Shown here in pieces: positions 8,912 through 18,124 of a stretch of 64,000 bases of DNA (position 1 is its first letter; every line of letters starts with the position of its first letter). Under the pieces are notes generated by a model. It did not search any database and was not told the DNA's origin. It saw nothing but the letters and a program-made list of their open reading frames with translations. The stretch is from an uncultured Acetatifactor sp. (GTDB lineage: Bacteria > Bacillota > Clostridia > Lachnospirales > Lachnospiraceae), in contig CAJUAB010000009.1 in the NCBI GenBank assembly GCA_910583845.1, forward strand, positions 1 to 64,000, in the 5' to 3' direction. The position numbers and the translations under genes were made by a program.

Positions 8912-8946
8912 CTTCCGGAGCGTTTTTCAAATATGCTCCGGTGAAG
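8912..8946 (+). promoter_or_regulatory. leader hairpin upstream of the amino-acid permease gene
   Basis: CCGGAGC (8915-8921) pairs with GCTCCGG (8935-8941), extended by CTTC/GAAG. There is no T-run after it, so it is not a simple terminator. It lies 35 bp before the permease start and may affect translation or RNA stability. Confidence 0.4.
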
Positions 8947-8980
8947 GGACTTGCAGGCTGTAAGGGGGCGACAGGCGACA

Positions 8981-9703
8981 ATGAGCGAGAGACTGCTGGG
9001 AATCATTGTGGATTCCTTTACCAAAATTTTAATACCGGGTATTCGGGTGACCATTCCGCTGACAATCCTGTCATTTTCCTTTGCGATGGTGATCGCCGTG
9101 ACCGTGGCCATGATTCAGTTTGCCAATGTGAGGGTGCTCAAACAGATCGGCCGTTTCTATATCTGGGTGGTCCGGGGGACTCCCCTGCTGGTGCAGCTGT
9201 ATGTGATCTTCTACGGGCTGCCCAATCTGGGGATTATCATTGATCCCTTCCCCTGCGCGGTGCTGGTGTTTTCCATCAATGAGGGCGCCTACTGTGCGGA
9301 GACCATGCGGGCGGCGCTGGAGTCGGTGCCCAAGGGACAGATCGAGGCGGGATACTGCGTGGGAATGAGTTATTTGCAGATCATGCGGCGGATTGTGCTG
9401 CCCCAGGCTTTCCGCATCGCGTTCCCGCCCCTGAGCAATTCCCTGATCAGCATGGTGAAGGACACCTCTCTGGCCGCCAATATCACGGTGGTGGAGATGT
9501 TTATGGCCACGCAGCGGATTGTGGCCAGAACTTATGAGCCTCTGGCGTTGTATATCGAGGTGGGACTGATCTATCTGCTGTTCTGCACGGTGCTGACAGG
9601 GCTGCAGCATCTGGGGGAACGCAGGCTCAGCATCACAGCGGAGAGGAGGAAAGATCCATGGTACAGGCACGTAATATCACAAAATCGTTTCAGACGCAGG
9701 TAG
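8981..9703 (+). CDS. polar amino-acid ABC transporter, permease
   Basis: 240 residues from the ATG at 8981, which is preceded by AAGGGGG. An upstream in-frame TTG at 8951 is less likely. It is a multi-span inner-membrane protein of the HisM/GlnP family: hydrophobic segments near residues 20-40, 60-85 and 190-215, and the EAA coupling loop (EAGYCVGMSYLQIMRRIVLP, about residues 126-145) that contacts the ATPase. It overlaps the ATPase gene by 46 bp, which indicates translational coupling. With the next two genes it forms a complete importer: permease, ATPase, binding protein. The family fits cystine, glutamine or related polar amino acids; the exact substrate is not visible. Confidence 0.9.
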   Translation: MSERLLGIIVDSFTKILIPGIRVTIPLTILSFSFAMVIAVTVAMIQFANVRVLKQIGRFYIWVVRGTPLLVQLYVIFYGLPNLGIIIDPFPCAVLVFSINEGAYCAETMRAALESVPKGQIEAGYCVGMSYLQIMRRIVLPQAFRIAFPPLSNSLISMVKDTSLAANITVVEMFMATQRIVARTYEPLALYIEVGLIYLLFCTVLTGLQHLGERRLSITAERRKDPWYRHVISQNRFRRR

Positions 9704-10398
9704 TTCTGCGGGGAGTGGATCTCTCAGTGGAAAAGGGGGATGTGGTGGCGATTTTGGGTCCCAGCGGTTCCGGGAAAACCACGCTCCTGAGATGTCTGAA
9801 CTTCCTGGAGACAGCGGACGGCGGCACACTGGAATTTGACGGAGAGACCTTTCGGATGGGGCACGTGTCCAGGCGCGATATTGCCAGACTGCGGAAAAAG
9901 ACGGCTTTTGTGTTTCAGAGCTATAATCTGTTCAGCAACAGGACGGCGCTGGGGAATGTGACGGAAGGGCTGATCACAGGGCGCGGAATGGATAAGGAAA
10001 AGGCCATGGAGATTGGCAGGCGGGCGCTGGATAAGGTGGGCCTTTCGGACCGTTATGATTACTATCCCCACCAGCTCTCCGGCGGACAGCAGCAGAGGGT
10101 GGGGATTGCCCGGGCGCTGGCCACGGACCCGGAGATCATCTACTTTGACGAGCCCACGTCGGCGCTGGACCCGGAACTGATCGGTGAGGTGCTGACGGTG
10201 ATGAAACAGCTGGCGGAGGAGGGGATGACCATGCTGGTGGTCACTCACGAGATGAGCTTTGCCCGCAATGTGTCCAACAAGGTGATCTTCATGGAGGATG
10301 GCCGGGTGCTGGAGCAGGGCAGCTCCAAAGAATTTTTCGAGAATCCCGGGGAGGAGCGTGTCAGAGCGTTCTTGCAGAACTTGGGCGGGGGGATATAA
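9658..10398 (+). CDS. polar amino-acid ABC transporter, ATP-binding protein
   Basis: 246 residues, the complete size for a GlnQ/HisP-type ATPase that drives amino-acid import. Walker A is GPSGSGKTT (about 33-41), the Q-loop is VFQSYNLF (about 85-92), the signature is LSGGQQQR (about 140-147), Walker B is IIYFDEPTSALD (about 160-171), and the switch histidine is in VVTHEM. It starts inside the permease gene, with GGAGAGGAGG just upstream, and is followed 23 bp later by the binding-protein gene. Confidence 0.95.
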   Translation: MVQARNITKSFQTQVVLRGVDLSVEKGDVVAILGPSGSGKTTLLRCLNFLETADGGTLEFDGETFRMGHVSRRDIARLRKKTAFVFQSYNLFSNRTALGNVTEGLITGRGMDKEKAMEIGRRALDKVGLSDRYDYYPHQLSGGQQQRVGIARALATDPEIIYFDEPTSALDPELIGEVLTVMKQLAEEGMTMLVVTHEMSFARNVSNKVIFMEDGRVLEQGSSKEFFENPGEERVRAFLQNLGGGI

Positions 10399-10421
10399 TA
10401 CTTTCAACAAGGAGAGAGTTT

Positions 10422-11228
10422 ATGAAAAAGAGATGGATTGGTGTTTTTATGGCGGGGATCATGGCAGTTGGCCTGACGGCCTGCGGCAACGGCGGCGGTC
10501 AGAACGCGGAGAGCGGTGATCTGTTACAGCAGATTCAGGACAAAGGGACGCTTACGGTGGCCATGGAGGGCACCTGGGCTCCCTGGACTTATCACGATGA
10601 GAATGACCAGCTGGTGGGCTTCGATGTGGAGGTTGCGCGAAAGATTGCCGAAAAACTGGGTGTGGAAGTGACCTTCGTGGAAGGCGAGTGGGACGGCCTG
10701 TTTGCCGGACTGGACAGCGGGCGTTACGATATGGTGGTCAACGGCGTGGAGATTACCGACGAGCGGGCGGAAAAATACGATTTTACCGAGCCCTACGGTT
10801 ATATCCGCACCGCATTGATTGTGGCCGAGGGCAACGAGGAGATCAGGACGTTTGAGGACTTGAACGGTAAAACCACCACCAACAGCATGGCCAGTACTTA
10901 TATGACGCTGGCGGAGAGCTATGGTGCCACGGTGACGCCTGTGGATTCCCTGGATCAGACCCTGGATCTGGTGGTGGCCGGCAGAGTGGATGCCACGCTG
11001 AACGCGGAGGTATCCTTCTATGATTATATGAATGTACATCCCGATGCCCCGGTAAAGATCGTGGCTCTCACCGATGACGCCTCCCATGTATCCATTCCCG
11101 TCCGCAAGGAGGAGGCGGCGGCCAGCTTCAAGGCGGCAGTGGATCAGGCGATCAAGGAGCTGAAGGAATCCGGGGAACTGGGCGAGATATCCGTGAAATA
11201 TTTTGGCAGCGACATCACAAAGGAATAA
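10422..11228 (+). CDS. polar amino-acid ABC transporter, substrate-binding lipoprotein
   Basis: 268 residues with a lipoprotein signal ending LTACG (Cys21). The body is a family 3 periplasmic-binding fold: GTLTVAMEGTWAPWTYHDE, then LVGFDVEVARKIAEKLG, then the GLFAGLDSGRYDMVVNGVEIT hinge region. It captures the amino acid outside the cell and passes it to the permease two genes upstream. Spacing and direction place it last in the operon, with AAGGAGAG before the ATG. The overall look is cystine/glutamine-type, but specificity cannot be assigned without a structure or close homologue. Confidence 0.92.
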   Translation: MKKRWIGVFMAGIMAVGLTACGNGGGQNAESGDLLQQIQDKGTLTVAMEGTWAPWTYHDENDQLVGFDVEVARKIAEKLGVEVTFVEGEWDGLFAGLDSGRYDMVVNGVEITDERAEKYDFTEPYGYIRTALIVAEGNEEIRTFEDLNGKTTTNSMASTYMTLAESYGATVTPVDSLDQTLDLVVAGRVDATLNAEVSFYDYMNVHPDAPVKIVALTDDASHVSIPVRKEEAAASFKAAVDQAIKELKESGELGEISVKYFGSDITKE

Positions 11229-11290
11229 GCGCTCATAATCCGCGGCGCGGAGAATCGGGCCGCGATAGAGACAGAGAGAGCAGAAAATGT

Positions 11291-11345
11291 AAAAAAACAG
11301 ACACAAACAGCCTGGCAATGACGGATTGTCTGTGTCTGTTTTTTG
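11291..11345. terminator. bidirectional terminator
   Basis: AAAACAGACACA (11294-11305) pairs with TGTGTCTGTTTT (11331-11342). It has A-rich and T-rich flanks, so it can end both the amino-acid operon and the facing minus-strand gene. Confidence 0.8.
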
Positions 11346-11370
11346 TTATATGATTATGCCTGAGAGCGGT

Positions 11371-12330
11371 TTACAATAGAGTCCGGGCGCGCTGTGCTAT
11401 GTCGGAAAGGTCCTTCTCCCGGGCATATGTCTCGATCTGCCGCAGCGTCTTCTCTCTTTCGGGGGAGACGCCTTTGCAGCCGCAGCAGTCCAGAAACGCG
11501 TTCAGCAGTCCGGCGCTGTCCTCCACTTCCGAGATGCCCGCCACAGGCCCCTCATCCAGCAGCGCTGTGAGCAGTTCGCAGGCACGGGAAAAATCTCTTC
11601 CGGTAAGGCCGTTTTCCAGACGCTGCCGCAGATTTCCTTTCCGGCAGCATTCCAGAGCGGAGTATGCGGATAAGATGGTATTATCCCAGCCCTCGGCAAA
11701 AAGCCAGTCCGAAATCTCCGGAGTCACCGGCTCCAGAGCGGCCACGGCGTGAATCCGCCCCCAGCCGTGGCCGCTTTTGGCAATGCGCAGGATCTCCTGG
11801 GCGGATCTGGTCCAGTTGGACGCGATCTGCACCACATAGAGGGTAAATTCATCGGACAGGGCCAGAATTCGCAGGGCGTTTTTCAGCGGTTCGTTTTTGT
11901 CCGTGTCGAAGAGCACCAGGAGTACCAGGCCGAATTTTACCTCTTCCCGGTGGGTGCCTTTCAGGGCGCATTCCACTGCCAGACGGTATATCTCCGAGGG
12001 AGGCAGCTGCTGCTGGCGCTCCGTGACATATGACAGGACTTTGTTCATGACGGAGACCATATGACCGTCGGCAACCCACCCGGAGACCAGCCTGTGAGCC
12101 TGTTCCAGATCTGTGGCGGCGGCATCCACAGCCTGTTTCAGCAGTTCGGCGTCCTGATCGGGAGCGCCCATGTGATAGAGGGCAATGCCGTCCAGAGCGC
12201 CGTCCGCAAAGCGGGGCTTGCCCGGTTTTGGCGTTTCTTCCGGGGGAAGGGAATACTCTGGAGGCAGTTCCTCCCGCTCGTTCCGCGCCCGGCAGATATT
12301 TTCGTAGATACTTTCTGTGAGATTGTCCAT
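11371..12330 (-). CDS. conserved-looking hypothetical helical protein
   Basis: 319 residues, cytoplasmic, with no signal or membrane segment. Residues 1-40 are acidic and Pro-rich. The rest is Leu/Ala-rich and predicted almost entirely helical, with repeated helix pairs (for example MVSVMNKVLSYVTERQQ, EPLKNALRILALSDEF, SGHGWGRIHAVAALEP) that resemble a HEAT/ARM-like array. I do not recognise a family. It has its own promoter (12381-12409) and GGAGAA before the ATG, and faces the amino-acid operon across a shared terminator. A scaffold role is possible but is inference only. Confidence 0.7.
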   Translation of the reverse strand: MDNLTESIYENICRARNEREELPPEYSLPPEETPKPGKPRFADGALDGIALYHMGAPDQDAELLKQAVDAAATDLEQAHRLVSGWVADGHMVSVMNKVLSYVTERQQQLPPSEIYRLAVECALKGTHREEVKFGLVLLVLFDTDKNEPLKNALRILALSDEFTLYVVQIASNWTRSAQEILRIAKSGHGWGRIHAVAALEPVTPEISDWLFAEGWDNTILSAYSALECCRKGNLRQRLENGLTGRDFSRACELLTALLDEGPVAGISEVEDSAGLLNAFLDCCGCKGVSPEREKTLRQIETYAREKDLSDIAQRARTLL

Positions 12331-12380
12331 AGGTTCTCCTTTATTAGTGATCCGGCCACCTTGTCTATATGATTCATTTA

Positions 12381-12409
12381 AGTATACTATATTTCAGGCA
12401 CTGTGCCAA
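12381..12409 (-). promoter_or_regulatory. promoter for the 319-residue hypothetical gene
   Basis: On the minus strand: TTGGCA (12409-12404), 17-bp spacer, TATACT (12386-12381), about 50 bp upstream of the start codon. Confidence 0.65.
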
Positions 12410-12484
12410 GATGGAGTTTGGATGTTCCTGAGGGCGTTTGTTTCCGAAACCGTTTTTGCCTATCGGGACGATGTCAGATGTTTT

Positions 12485-12940
12485 TTAACGCATTTCCTCC
12501 GTACCGATCAGTACTTCCTTCCCGCAAAACGCAAACCCGTACTCCCGGATGCGTTCCCCCGGTATTCCTTTTGCCGCCAGGGACGCCTGGTAATCCCTTT
12601 CCCTGATCTGCTGCAGGGCCTCGGCCACGGTGTCGGACAGTTCCTTTTCTTTCGGCCCCTGCACCTTGAACTCCAGGATCATGGCGTCATCCTTTGCCGT
12701 GTCCCTGGGCTCCAGCATCACGTCATACCTGCCAAAGCCGCTTTCCCGGTTGGATGTGACTGTATACCGGTCGGACAGCTCCACCATCAGGCCCAGGACA
12801 AAACCGTGGTAAAACCTCTCCGGCTCGCTGTGTACACCCTTGCTGGTGTCAAAATAGCTGAATATTTCCCTTGTCACCCGATTCATGTAGAGATTCATCG
12901 CCTCCACGTCTCCCAGCAGAAGCGCCTTGATAAAGTCATT
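12485..12940 (-). repeat. long direct repeat, copy A (3' part of paralogue A)
   Basis: Nearly identical to 14358-14813. A stretch of about 300 bp from 12630 appears identical base for base to that from 14503. The homology extends into the downstream flank (about 12426-12484 versus 14299-14357). Confidence 0.85.
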
Positions 12941-14188
12941 ATAATTGGAAGAGGGGCCGTCAAACCAGTCATGCACCATATCCTGGAACATGACCCGCAC
13001 CTCAAAGTTTGTCAGCTCCAGTTCATAATCCTGCTGCCACTTCCCGTACTCTGCAACATACGCCCTATAACTCTTCACTTTCAAATACCCGCTGGCCAGC
13101 AGCAGACTCCATATGGCGTTCTTCTTAGCAGAGAGCTGATGATAGACAATCTGCTCGTCCAGCTCCATTTTAAGCGTTTTTCCACACAGTAATTCTTCAA
13201 AATCCGCTTTTACATCGGCCGTTCCCTCCCGGAGCAGCTTGCTGACCAGCCTGTTGGAGCTGGTATTGACCCAATAGGCCCCCATCTTTTTTTTATCCAG
13301 AAAATTAATAATGGACCATGGATTGTAGATATCTTTCCTGCCACCAAAAGTAAACCCGTCATACCAATCCCTGACCTGCTGTTTTTGGTCTGACAGGCCG
13401 TATTCCTCCAGTGCGGCAAATACCTCCTCTTCTGTAAAACCAAGACAGTCCGCATATTTTTCCGAAGTAGTTGTCACCACCTCCAGATTATTCAGGTCAG
13501 AGAACATGGATTCTTTGCTCACACGGGTGATACCGGTCATCAGGGCCCGTTCCATAAAAGGGTTTGTCTTGAATGTCGCCCCAAACAGGCTCCTGGTAAA
13601 CGCTGTCAGTTCCTCCCAATAACCTTCCACGTATGCCTCCTGCATAGGCGTGTCATACTCATCCAACAAAATTACGACTTTCTTTCCATAATGCCGCATG
13701 AGATAATTCGATAACGTTTTCAGGGAACCCGTCTCCATACGGTCTCCCGTACCCGCCCGGAACTGCCGATATATCAATTTTTCGTTTTCACTTAACCGGT
13801 CGCTTTCTGCCAGAAAACCAAATTTACTGTACAGATCCATAAGGATCTCACAGATTCGCTTTCTGGCATCCGGAAAGGTTTTCTCTTTCACATCAGCAAA
13901 ACTGAGCGCGATCACCGGGTATGTCCCCTGGAGCCTGCGGTATTTCTCATCCTGCCAGATGGAAAGTCCCTCGAACAGATCGCCGCGCCCGGCATAATCC
14001 ACCGAAAAGAACTTCTCCGTCATATTCATATTCAACGTCTTGCCAAAGCGCCGGGGGCGGGTAATCAGCGTCACATTGTCCCCGCTCTCCCACCATTCCC
14101 GTATAAAATGCGTCTTATCCACATAAAAATATCCCTCTTTTCGGATCGTTTCAAAATCCTGATTCCCGATTCCAATTGTCCTGGCCAT
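12485..14188 (-). CDS. AAA-ATPase-like protein with PD-(D/E)XK nuclease domain, copy A
   Basis: 567 residues of the AAA-ATPase_like/PDDEXK_9 type common in gut anaerobes. N-terminal nucleotide-binding part: LITRPRRFGKTLNM (P-loop-like, about residues 41-54) and VVILLDEYDTPM (Walker B-like, about 171-182). C-terminal nuclease-like part: RYDVML and ILEFKVQ give the D...ExK pattern (about 490-515). The biological role of the family is not settled; some members are linked to mobile elements or defence. The next gene on the same strand is a paralogue whose ends are almost identical at DNA level while the middle differs. The ATG is followed by ARTIGIGNQDFE, shared by both copies. Confidence 0.9.
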   Translation of the reverse strand: MARTIGIGNQDFETIRKEGYFYVDKTHFIREWWESGDNVTLITRPRRFGKTLNMNMTEKFFSVDYAGRGDLFEGLSIWQDEKYRRLQGTYPVIALSFADVKEKTFPDARKRICEILMDLYSKFGFLAESDRLSENEKLIYRQFRAGTGDRMETGSLKTLSNYLMRHYGKKVVILLDEYDTPMQEAYVEGYWEELTAFTRSLFGATFKTNPFMERALMTGITRVSKESMFSDLNNLEVVTTTSEKYADCLGFTEEEVFAALEEYGLSDQKQQVRDWYDGFTFGGRKDIYNPWSIINFLDKKKMGAYWVNTSSNRLVSKLLREGTADVKADFEELLCGKTLKMELDEQIVYHQLSAKKNAIWSLLLASGYLKVKSYRAYVAEYGKWQQDYELELTNFEVRVMFQDMVHDWFDGPSSNYNDFIKALLLGDVEAMNLYMNRVTREIFSYFDTSKGVHSEPERFYHGFVLGLMVELSDRYTVTSNRESGFGRYDVMLEPRDTAKDDAMILEFKVQGPKEKELSDTVAEALQQIRERDYQASLAAKGIPGERIREYGFAFCGKEVLIGTEEMR

Positions 14189-14217
14189 ACTATACCTCTT
14201 TCTGCTATATATCAGAC

Positions 14218-14248
14218 GATTGCAAAACGCTCTTTCTGGAAACAGAGG
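14218..14248 (+). repeat. 31-bp dispersed repeat, copy 2
   Basis: GATTGCAAAAC, then GCTC, then TTTCTGGAAACAGAGG. It matches the element at the truncated lipoprotein gene (4102-4132, opposite strand) at 29 of 31 positions. It lies between the two AAA/PD-(D/E)XK paralogues. Confidence 0.7.
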
Positions 14249-14357
14249 ATGGGCAATATAGACATAATAAGCCGACTTGCCACTACATGAAGCTCATTTG
14301 CAAAGCAAATTTGTTTCCGAACCCGTTTTTGCCTATCCGGACGATGTCAGATGTTTT

Positions 14358-14813
14358 CTAACGCATTTCCTCCGCGCCGATCAGTACTTCCTTCCCGCAA
14401 AACGCAAACCCGTACTTCCGGATGCGTTCTCCCGGTATTCCTTTAGCCGCCAGGGACGCCTGGTAATCCCTTTCCCTGATCTGCCGCAGGGCCTCGGCCA
14501 CGGTGTCGGACAGTTCCTTTTCTTTCGGCCCCTGCACCTTGAACTCCAGGATCATGGCGTCATCCTTTGCCGTGTCCCTGGGCTCCAGCATCACGTCATA
14601 CCTGCCAAAGCCGCTTTCCCGGTTGGATGTGACTGTATACCGGTCGGACAGCTCCACCATCAGGCCCAGGACAAAACCGTGGTAAAACCTCTCCGGCTCG
14701 CTGTGTACACCCTTGCTGGTGTCAAAATAGCTGAATATTTCCCTTGTCACCCGATTCATGTAGAGATTCATCGCCTCCACGTCTCCCAGCAGAAGCGCCT
14801 TGATAAAATCATT
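14358..14813 (-). repeat. long direct repeat, copy B
   Basis: Partner of 12485-12940; offset 1873 bp. Recombination between the two would delete or duplicate one paralogue. Confidence 0.85.
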
Positions 14814-16049
14814 ATAATAATCGCCCTCTAAAAACCAATCCCGCACCATATCCTCAAACATAATGGTAACTTCTCTGTTGGTCAATACCAGTTTATAATA
14901 CGTGCGTCCAGTCCTCTCCACAAAGGTTGTATCCAGCACCTTCAGGTAGCCGCTGGCCAGCAACAGACTCCACATGGTGTTCTTTTTAGCGGAAAGCTGG
15001 TTATAGGCAATCTGCTCGTCTATCTCCAGCTCAAGCACACCTCCGCTGAGCAGCTTTTCAAAGTCCTTCTTCGCGTTGGAATTACCCCCGCGGAGCAGCT
15101 TGCTGACCAGCCTGTTAGAACTGGTATTGACCCAGTAAGCGCCCACCCTTTTTTTATCCAGAAAATTTATGATAGACCAGGGATTATAAATATCTCTTCT
15201 GCTGCCAAAGACGAAACCATCATACCAGTCCTTAACCTGCTGTCTTTGACCCGACAAGCCATATTCCTCCAGCGCGGAAAAAACCTCCTCTTCCGTAAAG
15301 CCGAAACAGTCCGCATATTTTTCTGAAGTCGTTGTTACCACTTCCAGGTTATTTAAGTCGGAGAACATAGATTCCTTGCTTACCCGGGTGATACCGGTCA
15401 TCAAAGCCCGTTCCATAAATGGATTTGTCTTGAATGTCGCCCCAAACAGACTCCTGGTAAATGCCGCCAACTCATCCCAATATCCGCCCACATAGGCTTC
15501 CTGCATGGGCGTGTCATACTCGTCCAGCAGAATGATCACTTTCCTGCCATAATACCGCATCAGATAGTTTGACAGAGCATTCAGGGAATCTGCCGCAATA
15601 TAATCCTCCATATCGGCGGATACTTTTTGAAAGGTCTCTTTTTCACTGGCATTAAGTTTTCCGCTGCCAACAAGAAAATCAAACCGGTTATACAGATCTT
15701 TTATGATCTGGCAGATCCTTTTCCGGGCTCCCTGATAAGTGGTCTCTTTCACTTTCGCAAAACTGAGCGCCATCACCGGGTACGTCCCCTGGAGCCTGTG
15801 GTATTTCTCCTCCTGCCAGATGGAAAGTCCCTCGAACAGATCGCTGCGCCCGGCATAATCCACCGAAAAGAACTTCTCCGTCATGCTCATATTCAATGTC
15901 TTGCCAAAGCGCCGGGGGCGGGTAATCAGCGTCACATTGTCCCCGCTCTCCCACCATTCCCGTATAAAATGCGTCTTATCCACATAAAAATATCCCTCTT
16001 TTCGGATCTTTTCAAAATCCTGATTCCCGATTCCTATCGTCCTGGCCAT
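14358..16049 (-). CDS. AAA-ATPase-like protein with PD-(D/E)XK nuclease domain, copy B
   Basis: 563 residues, with the same architecture as copy A: P-loop-like RPRRFGKT (about 44-51), Walker B-like VIILLDEYDTPM, and C-terminal RYDVML plus ILEFKV nuclease-like motifs. The first ~65 and last ~150 residues are nearly identical to copy A. Residues around 80-160 and 330-420 have clearly diverged, including the whole segment before the nuclease domain. The spacing between copies is 169 bp and the genes are head-to-tail, so this is a tandem duplication that was later homogenised at its ends or diversified in the middle. Function is unknown beyond the predicted ATPase and nuclease folds. Confidence 0.9.
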   Translation of the reverse strand: MARTIGIGNQDFEKIRKEGYFYVDKTHFIREWWESGDNVTLITRPRRFGKTLNMSMTEKFFSVDYAGRSDLFEGLSIWQEEKYHRLQGTYPVMALSFAKVKETTYQGARKRICQIIKDLYNRFDFLVGSGKLNASEKETFQKVSADMEDYIAADSLNALSNYLMRYYGRKVIILLDEYDTPMQEAYVGGYWDELAAFTRSLFGATFKTNPFMERALMTGITRVSKESMFSDLNNLEVVTTTSEKYADCFGFTEEEVFSALEEYGLSGQRQQVKDWYDGFVFGSRRDIYNPWSIINFLDKKRVGAYWVNTSSNRLVSKLLRGGNSNAKKDFEKLLSGGVLELEIDEQIAYNQLSAKKNTMWSLLLASGYLKVLDTTFVERTGRTYYKLVLTNREVTIMFEDMVRDWFLEGDYYNDFIKALLLGDVEAMNLYMNRVTREIFSYFDTSKGVHSEPERFYHGFVLGLMVELSDRYTVTSNRESGFGRYDVMLEPRDTAKDDAMILEFKVQGPKEKELSDTVAEALRQIRERDYQASLAAKGIPGERIRKYGFAFCGKEVLIGAEEMR

Positions 16050-16579
16050 ATTTCACCTCTCTCTGATACGGAGCTCCCTTATAGTTATAATATATCTTCT
16101 TTTCATTCATTAATCAATGATTTTTTACCTTCTGCGATCGACACATATGCCATCTTCCAAAGAAAAAAGATCAGGTTTCCGGAGAAAAAGCAGGATGCCC
16201 CGGTCTATTTGCTGCTCCAATGCTTTTACGGCAAAGAGTTCCTGTGGGATGTGCGGCGCGTTGCTTTTTAAGACTTTGTTAGCTATAATAGTGAACTAAT
16301 TAGTGACTAATGCAAAATGCAGTTTAGGTAAACAAAGAACGGGATAAACCTGGCGGGCCCGGGCACATTAAGCAGTTTGTGAAATATTTCAGTCCCCAAA
16401 AATGGATAGTATGATGAAAACTATATTTTCCGGTTTGCATATATTGCACAAAACGGATATGTATAATTAAGCTAAAATGACAAAATGCATAAAAGGTATT
16501 GCAGTTTTCAAGTAATTATAGTACAATTTATTTGCAGCTAAAAAAACTTAAAATGACTTAAAAGACGGCGGGAGAGATT
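16050..16579. other. 530-bp intergenic region upstream of the mannan locus
   Basis: No gene is supported. 16110-16275 contains short frames without a ribosome site. From 16280 the sequence becomes strongly AT-rich, unlike its surroundings, and holds the likely promoter at 16499-16527. I saw no clear operator. Confidence 0.5.
16499..16527 (+). promoter_or_regulatory. promoter of the mannan-type locus
   Basis: TTGCAG (16499-16504), 17-bp spacer, TACAAT (16522-16527), in an AT-rich context about 50 bp before the GH26 start codon. Confidence 0.6.
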
Positions 16580-18106
16580 ATGAGGCAGAGACCTTTGAGA
16601 AAAATTGGTTGTATACTGCCTGCTTTGGCTATGCTGCTGGCAGTGCCGGGATGCAGCGGGGCAGGAGAAGGAGACGGGACAGGGACACCGCAAGACCAGG
16701 ATCTGGAGACGTATTCATGGGATCAGGCGGCGGTCTATGAGGCGGAGGCGGGGACTCTGCTGGGAGCCGCCTCCGTGAAGGAAGAGGGCGACATCAGCTA
16801 TGTGGAGGGCTTTTCCAAAGAAGGAGACGGCCTGGAGATGGCGATCCATATTGAAGAGGATGGATTTTATGATCTGAGCTTCTACAGCAGAAGCGCCGAC
16901 GGGGGCCGCAAGGAAAACTATGTGGACGTGGACGGCCAGAGGATGGGCACCGCGGTGGTGGAGGGAAGGGAATATGTGGACTCCCTCCTGTCCCGCGTCT
17001 ATATGGAGGCCGGTGAGCATTCTGTGAAAATCAGCTCCTATTGGGGATGGATACAGGTGGACAGTCTGAAAGTGAAGCCCTCCGATGAGCTGGACCCGGG
17101 GCGTTTTGACATAGAGCCGGTGCTGGTGAACCCCAATGCCACCGAGAATACCCGGCGGCTGATGAAGTATCTGTGTGATATCTATGGCAAGGATATACTG
17201 TCGGGGCAGTTTTGCGAAAACGGTATGTACGGCGCGGAAAATGCCACCATCTGGAAGGCCACCGGCGGAAAGTATCCGGCTGTCCTGGGATTGGATATGA
17301 CCAATTATACGCCGGTGTCCGTATCTCACGGCGCGGAAGGCTACGCCACGGACTACGCGCTGGAGTGTTGGGATAAGGGAGGCATCGTGACCTTCTGCTG
17401 GCATTGGACCACCCCGGACAAATACACCACGGGCAACTGGTATTCTACCTTCTATAAGGAAAACACCAATATAGATCTGGGCAGGATTATGGGCGGGCAG
17501 GATCAGGAGGGATATGATCTGCTGGTGGCGGATATCGATGCCATCGCGGCGCAGCTGCTGATCTTGCAGGAGGCGGATGTGCCTGTTCTGTGGCGGCCGC
17601 TGCACGAAGCCGCGGGGGGCTGGTTCTGGTGGGGGAATGCCGGGCCGGAGGCCTACAAACAGCTCTATGTGCTGATGTATGACCGGCTGGTGAACCACCA
17701 TGGATTGAATAATCTGATCTGGGTATGGAACGGTCAGGACAAGGACTGGTATCCCGGGGATGAATATGTGGACATAATCGGGGAAGATATTTACCCCGGC
17801 GAACATGTATATACGCCCCAGACATCCAAGTATGTGGAAGTGCTGCAATATACGGATGCCAGAAAGATGGTCATCCTGTCGGAGAACGGCTGTCTGTTTG
17901 ATCCGGATCTGGCGATCCGGGACGGCTCTATGTGGGGGTCCTTCTGCACCTGGGGCGGGGAGTTCATTACCAAGAACAAGCAGCTGTATCTCCTGAGCGA
18001 ACAGTTTACGGAGGAGGAAATGCTGAAAAAGGTGTATGAACATGAACATGTGATCACCAGGGATGAGCTGCCGGATCTGAAGACTTATCCGCTGGCGGAC
18101 GAGTAG
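16580..18106 (+). CDS. GH26 endo-beta-1,4-mannanase lipoprotein with N-terminal CBM-like domain
   Basis: 508 residues. A lipoprotein signal ending VPGC (Cys25) anchors it outside the cell. Residues of about 45-175 form a CBM35-like jelly-roll (YEAEAGTLLG start, YMEAGEHSVKIS near the end), suited to holding polysaccharide. The catalytic TIM barrel follows: acid/base Glu343 in RPLHEAAGGWFWWG and nucleophile Glu435 in VILSENG, with an aromatic CWHWTTPD segment in the cleft, all typical of GH26. It should cut internal beta-1,4-mannosidic bonds of mannan or glucomannan. It is first in a long one-direction cluster with two sugar importers and a GH130 phosphorylase, which agrees with that role. GGGAGAG precedes the ATG. 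Some GH26 enzymes act on other beta-glucans, so the substrate is probable and not proven. Confidence 0.88.
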   Translation: MRQRPLRKIGCILPALAMLLAVPGCSGAGEGDGTGTPQDQDLETYSWDQAAVYEAEAGTLLGAASVKEEGDISYVEGFSKEGDGLEMAIHIEEDGFYDLSFYSRSADGGRKENYVDVDGQRMGTAVVEGREYVDSLLSRVYMEAGEHSVKISSYWGWIQVDSLKVKPSDELDPGRFDIEPVLVNPNATENTRRLMKYLCDIYGKDILSGQFCENGMYGAENATIWKATGGKYPAVLGLDMTNYTPVSVSHGAEGYATDYALECWDKGGIVTFCWHWTTPDKYTTGNWYSTFYKENTNIDLGRIMGGQDQEGYDLLVADIDAIAAQLLILQEADVPVLWRPLHEAAGGWFWWGNAGPEAYKQLYVLMYDRLVNHHGLNNLIWVWNGQDKDWYPGDEYVDIIGEDIYPGEHVYTPQTSKYVEVLQYTDARKMVILSENGCLFDPDLAIRDGSMWGSFCTWGGEFITKNKQLYLLSEQFTEEEMLKKVYEHEHVITRDELPDLKTYPLADE

Positions 18107-18124
18107 GCACAGGGGGATGATCCG

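Noticed and set aside
15627..16271. 214-codon plus-strand frame overlapping the AAA/nuclease gene
   Set aside because: Most of it is the complement of copy B; the part beyond 16050 has no ribosome site and no recognisable domain.
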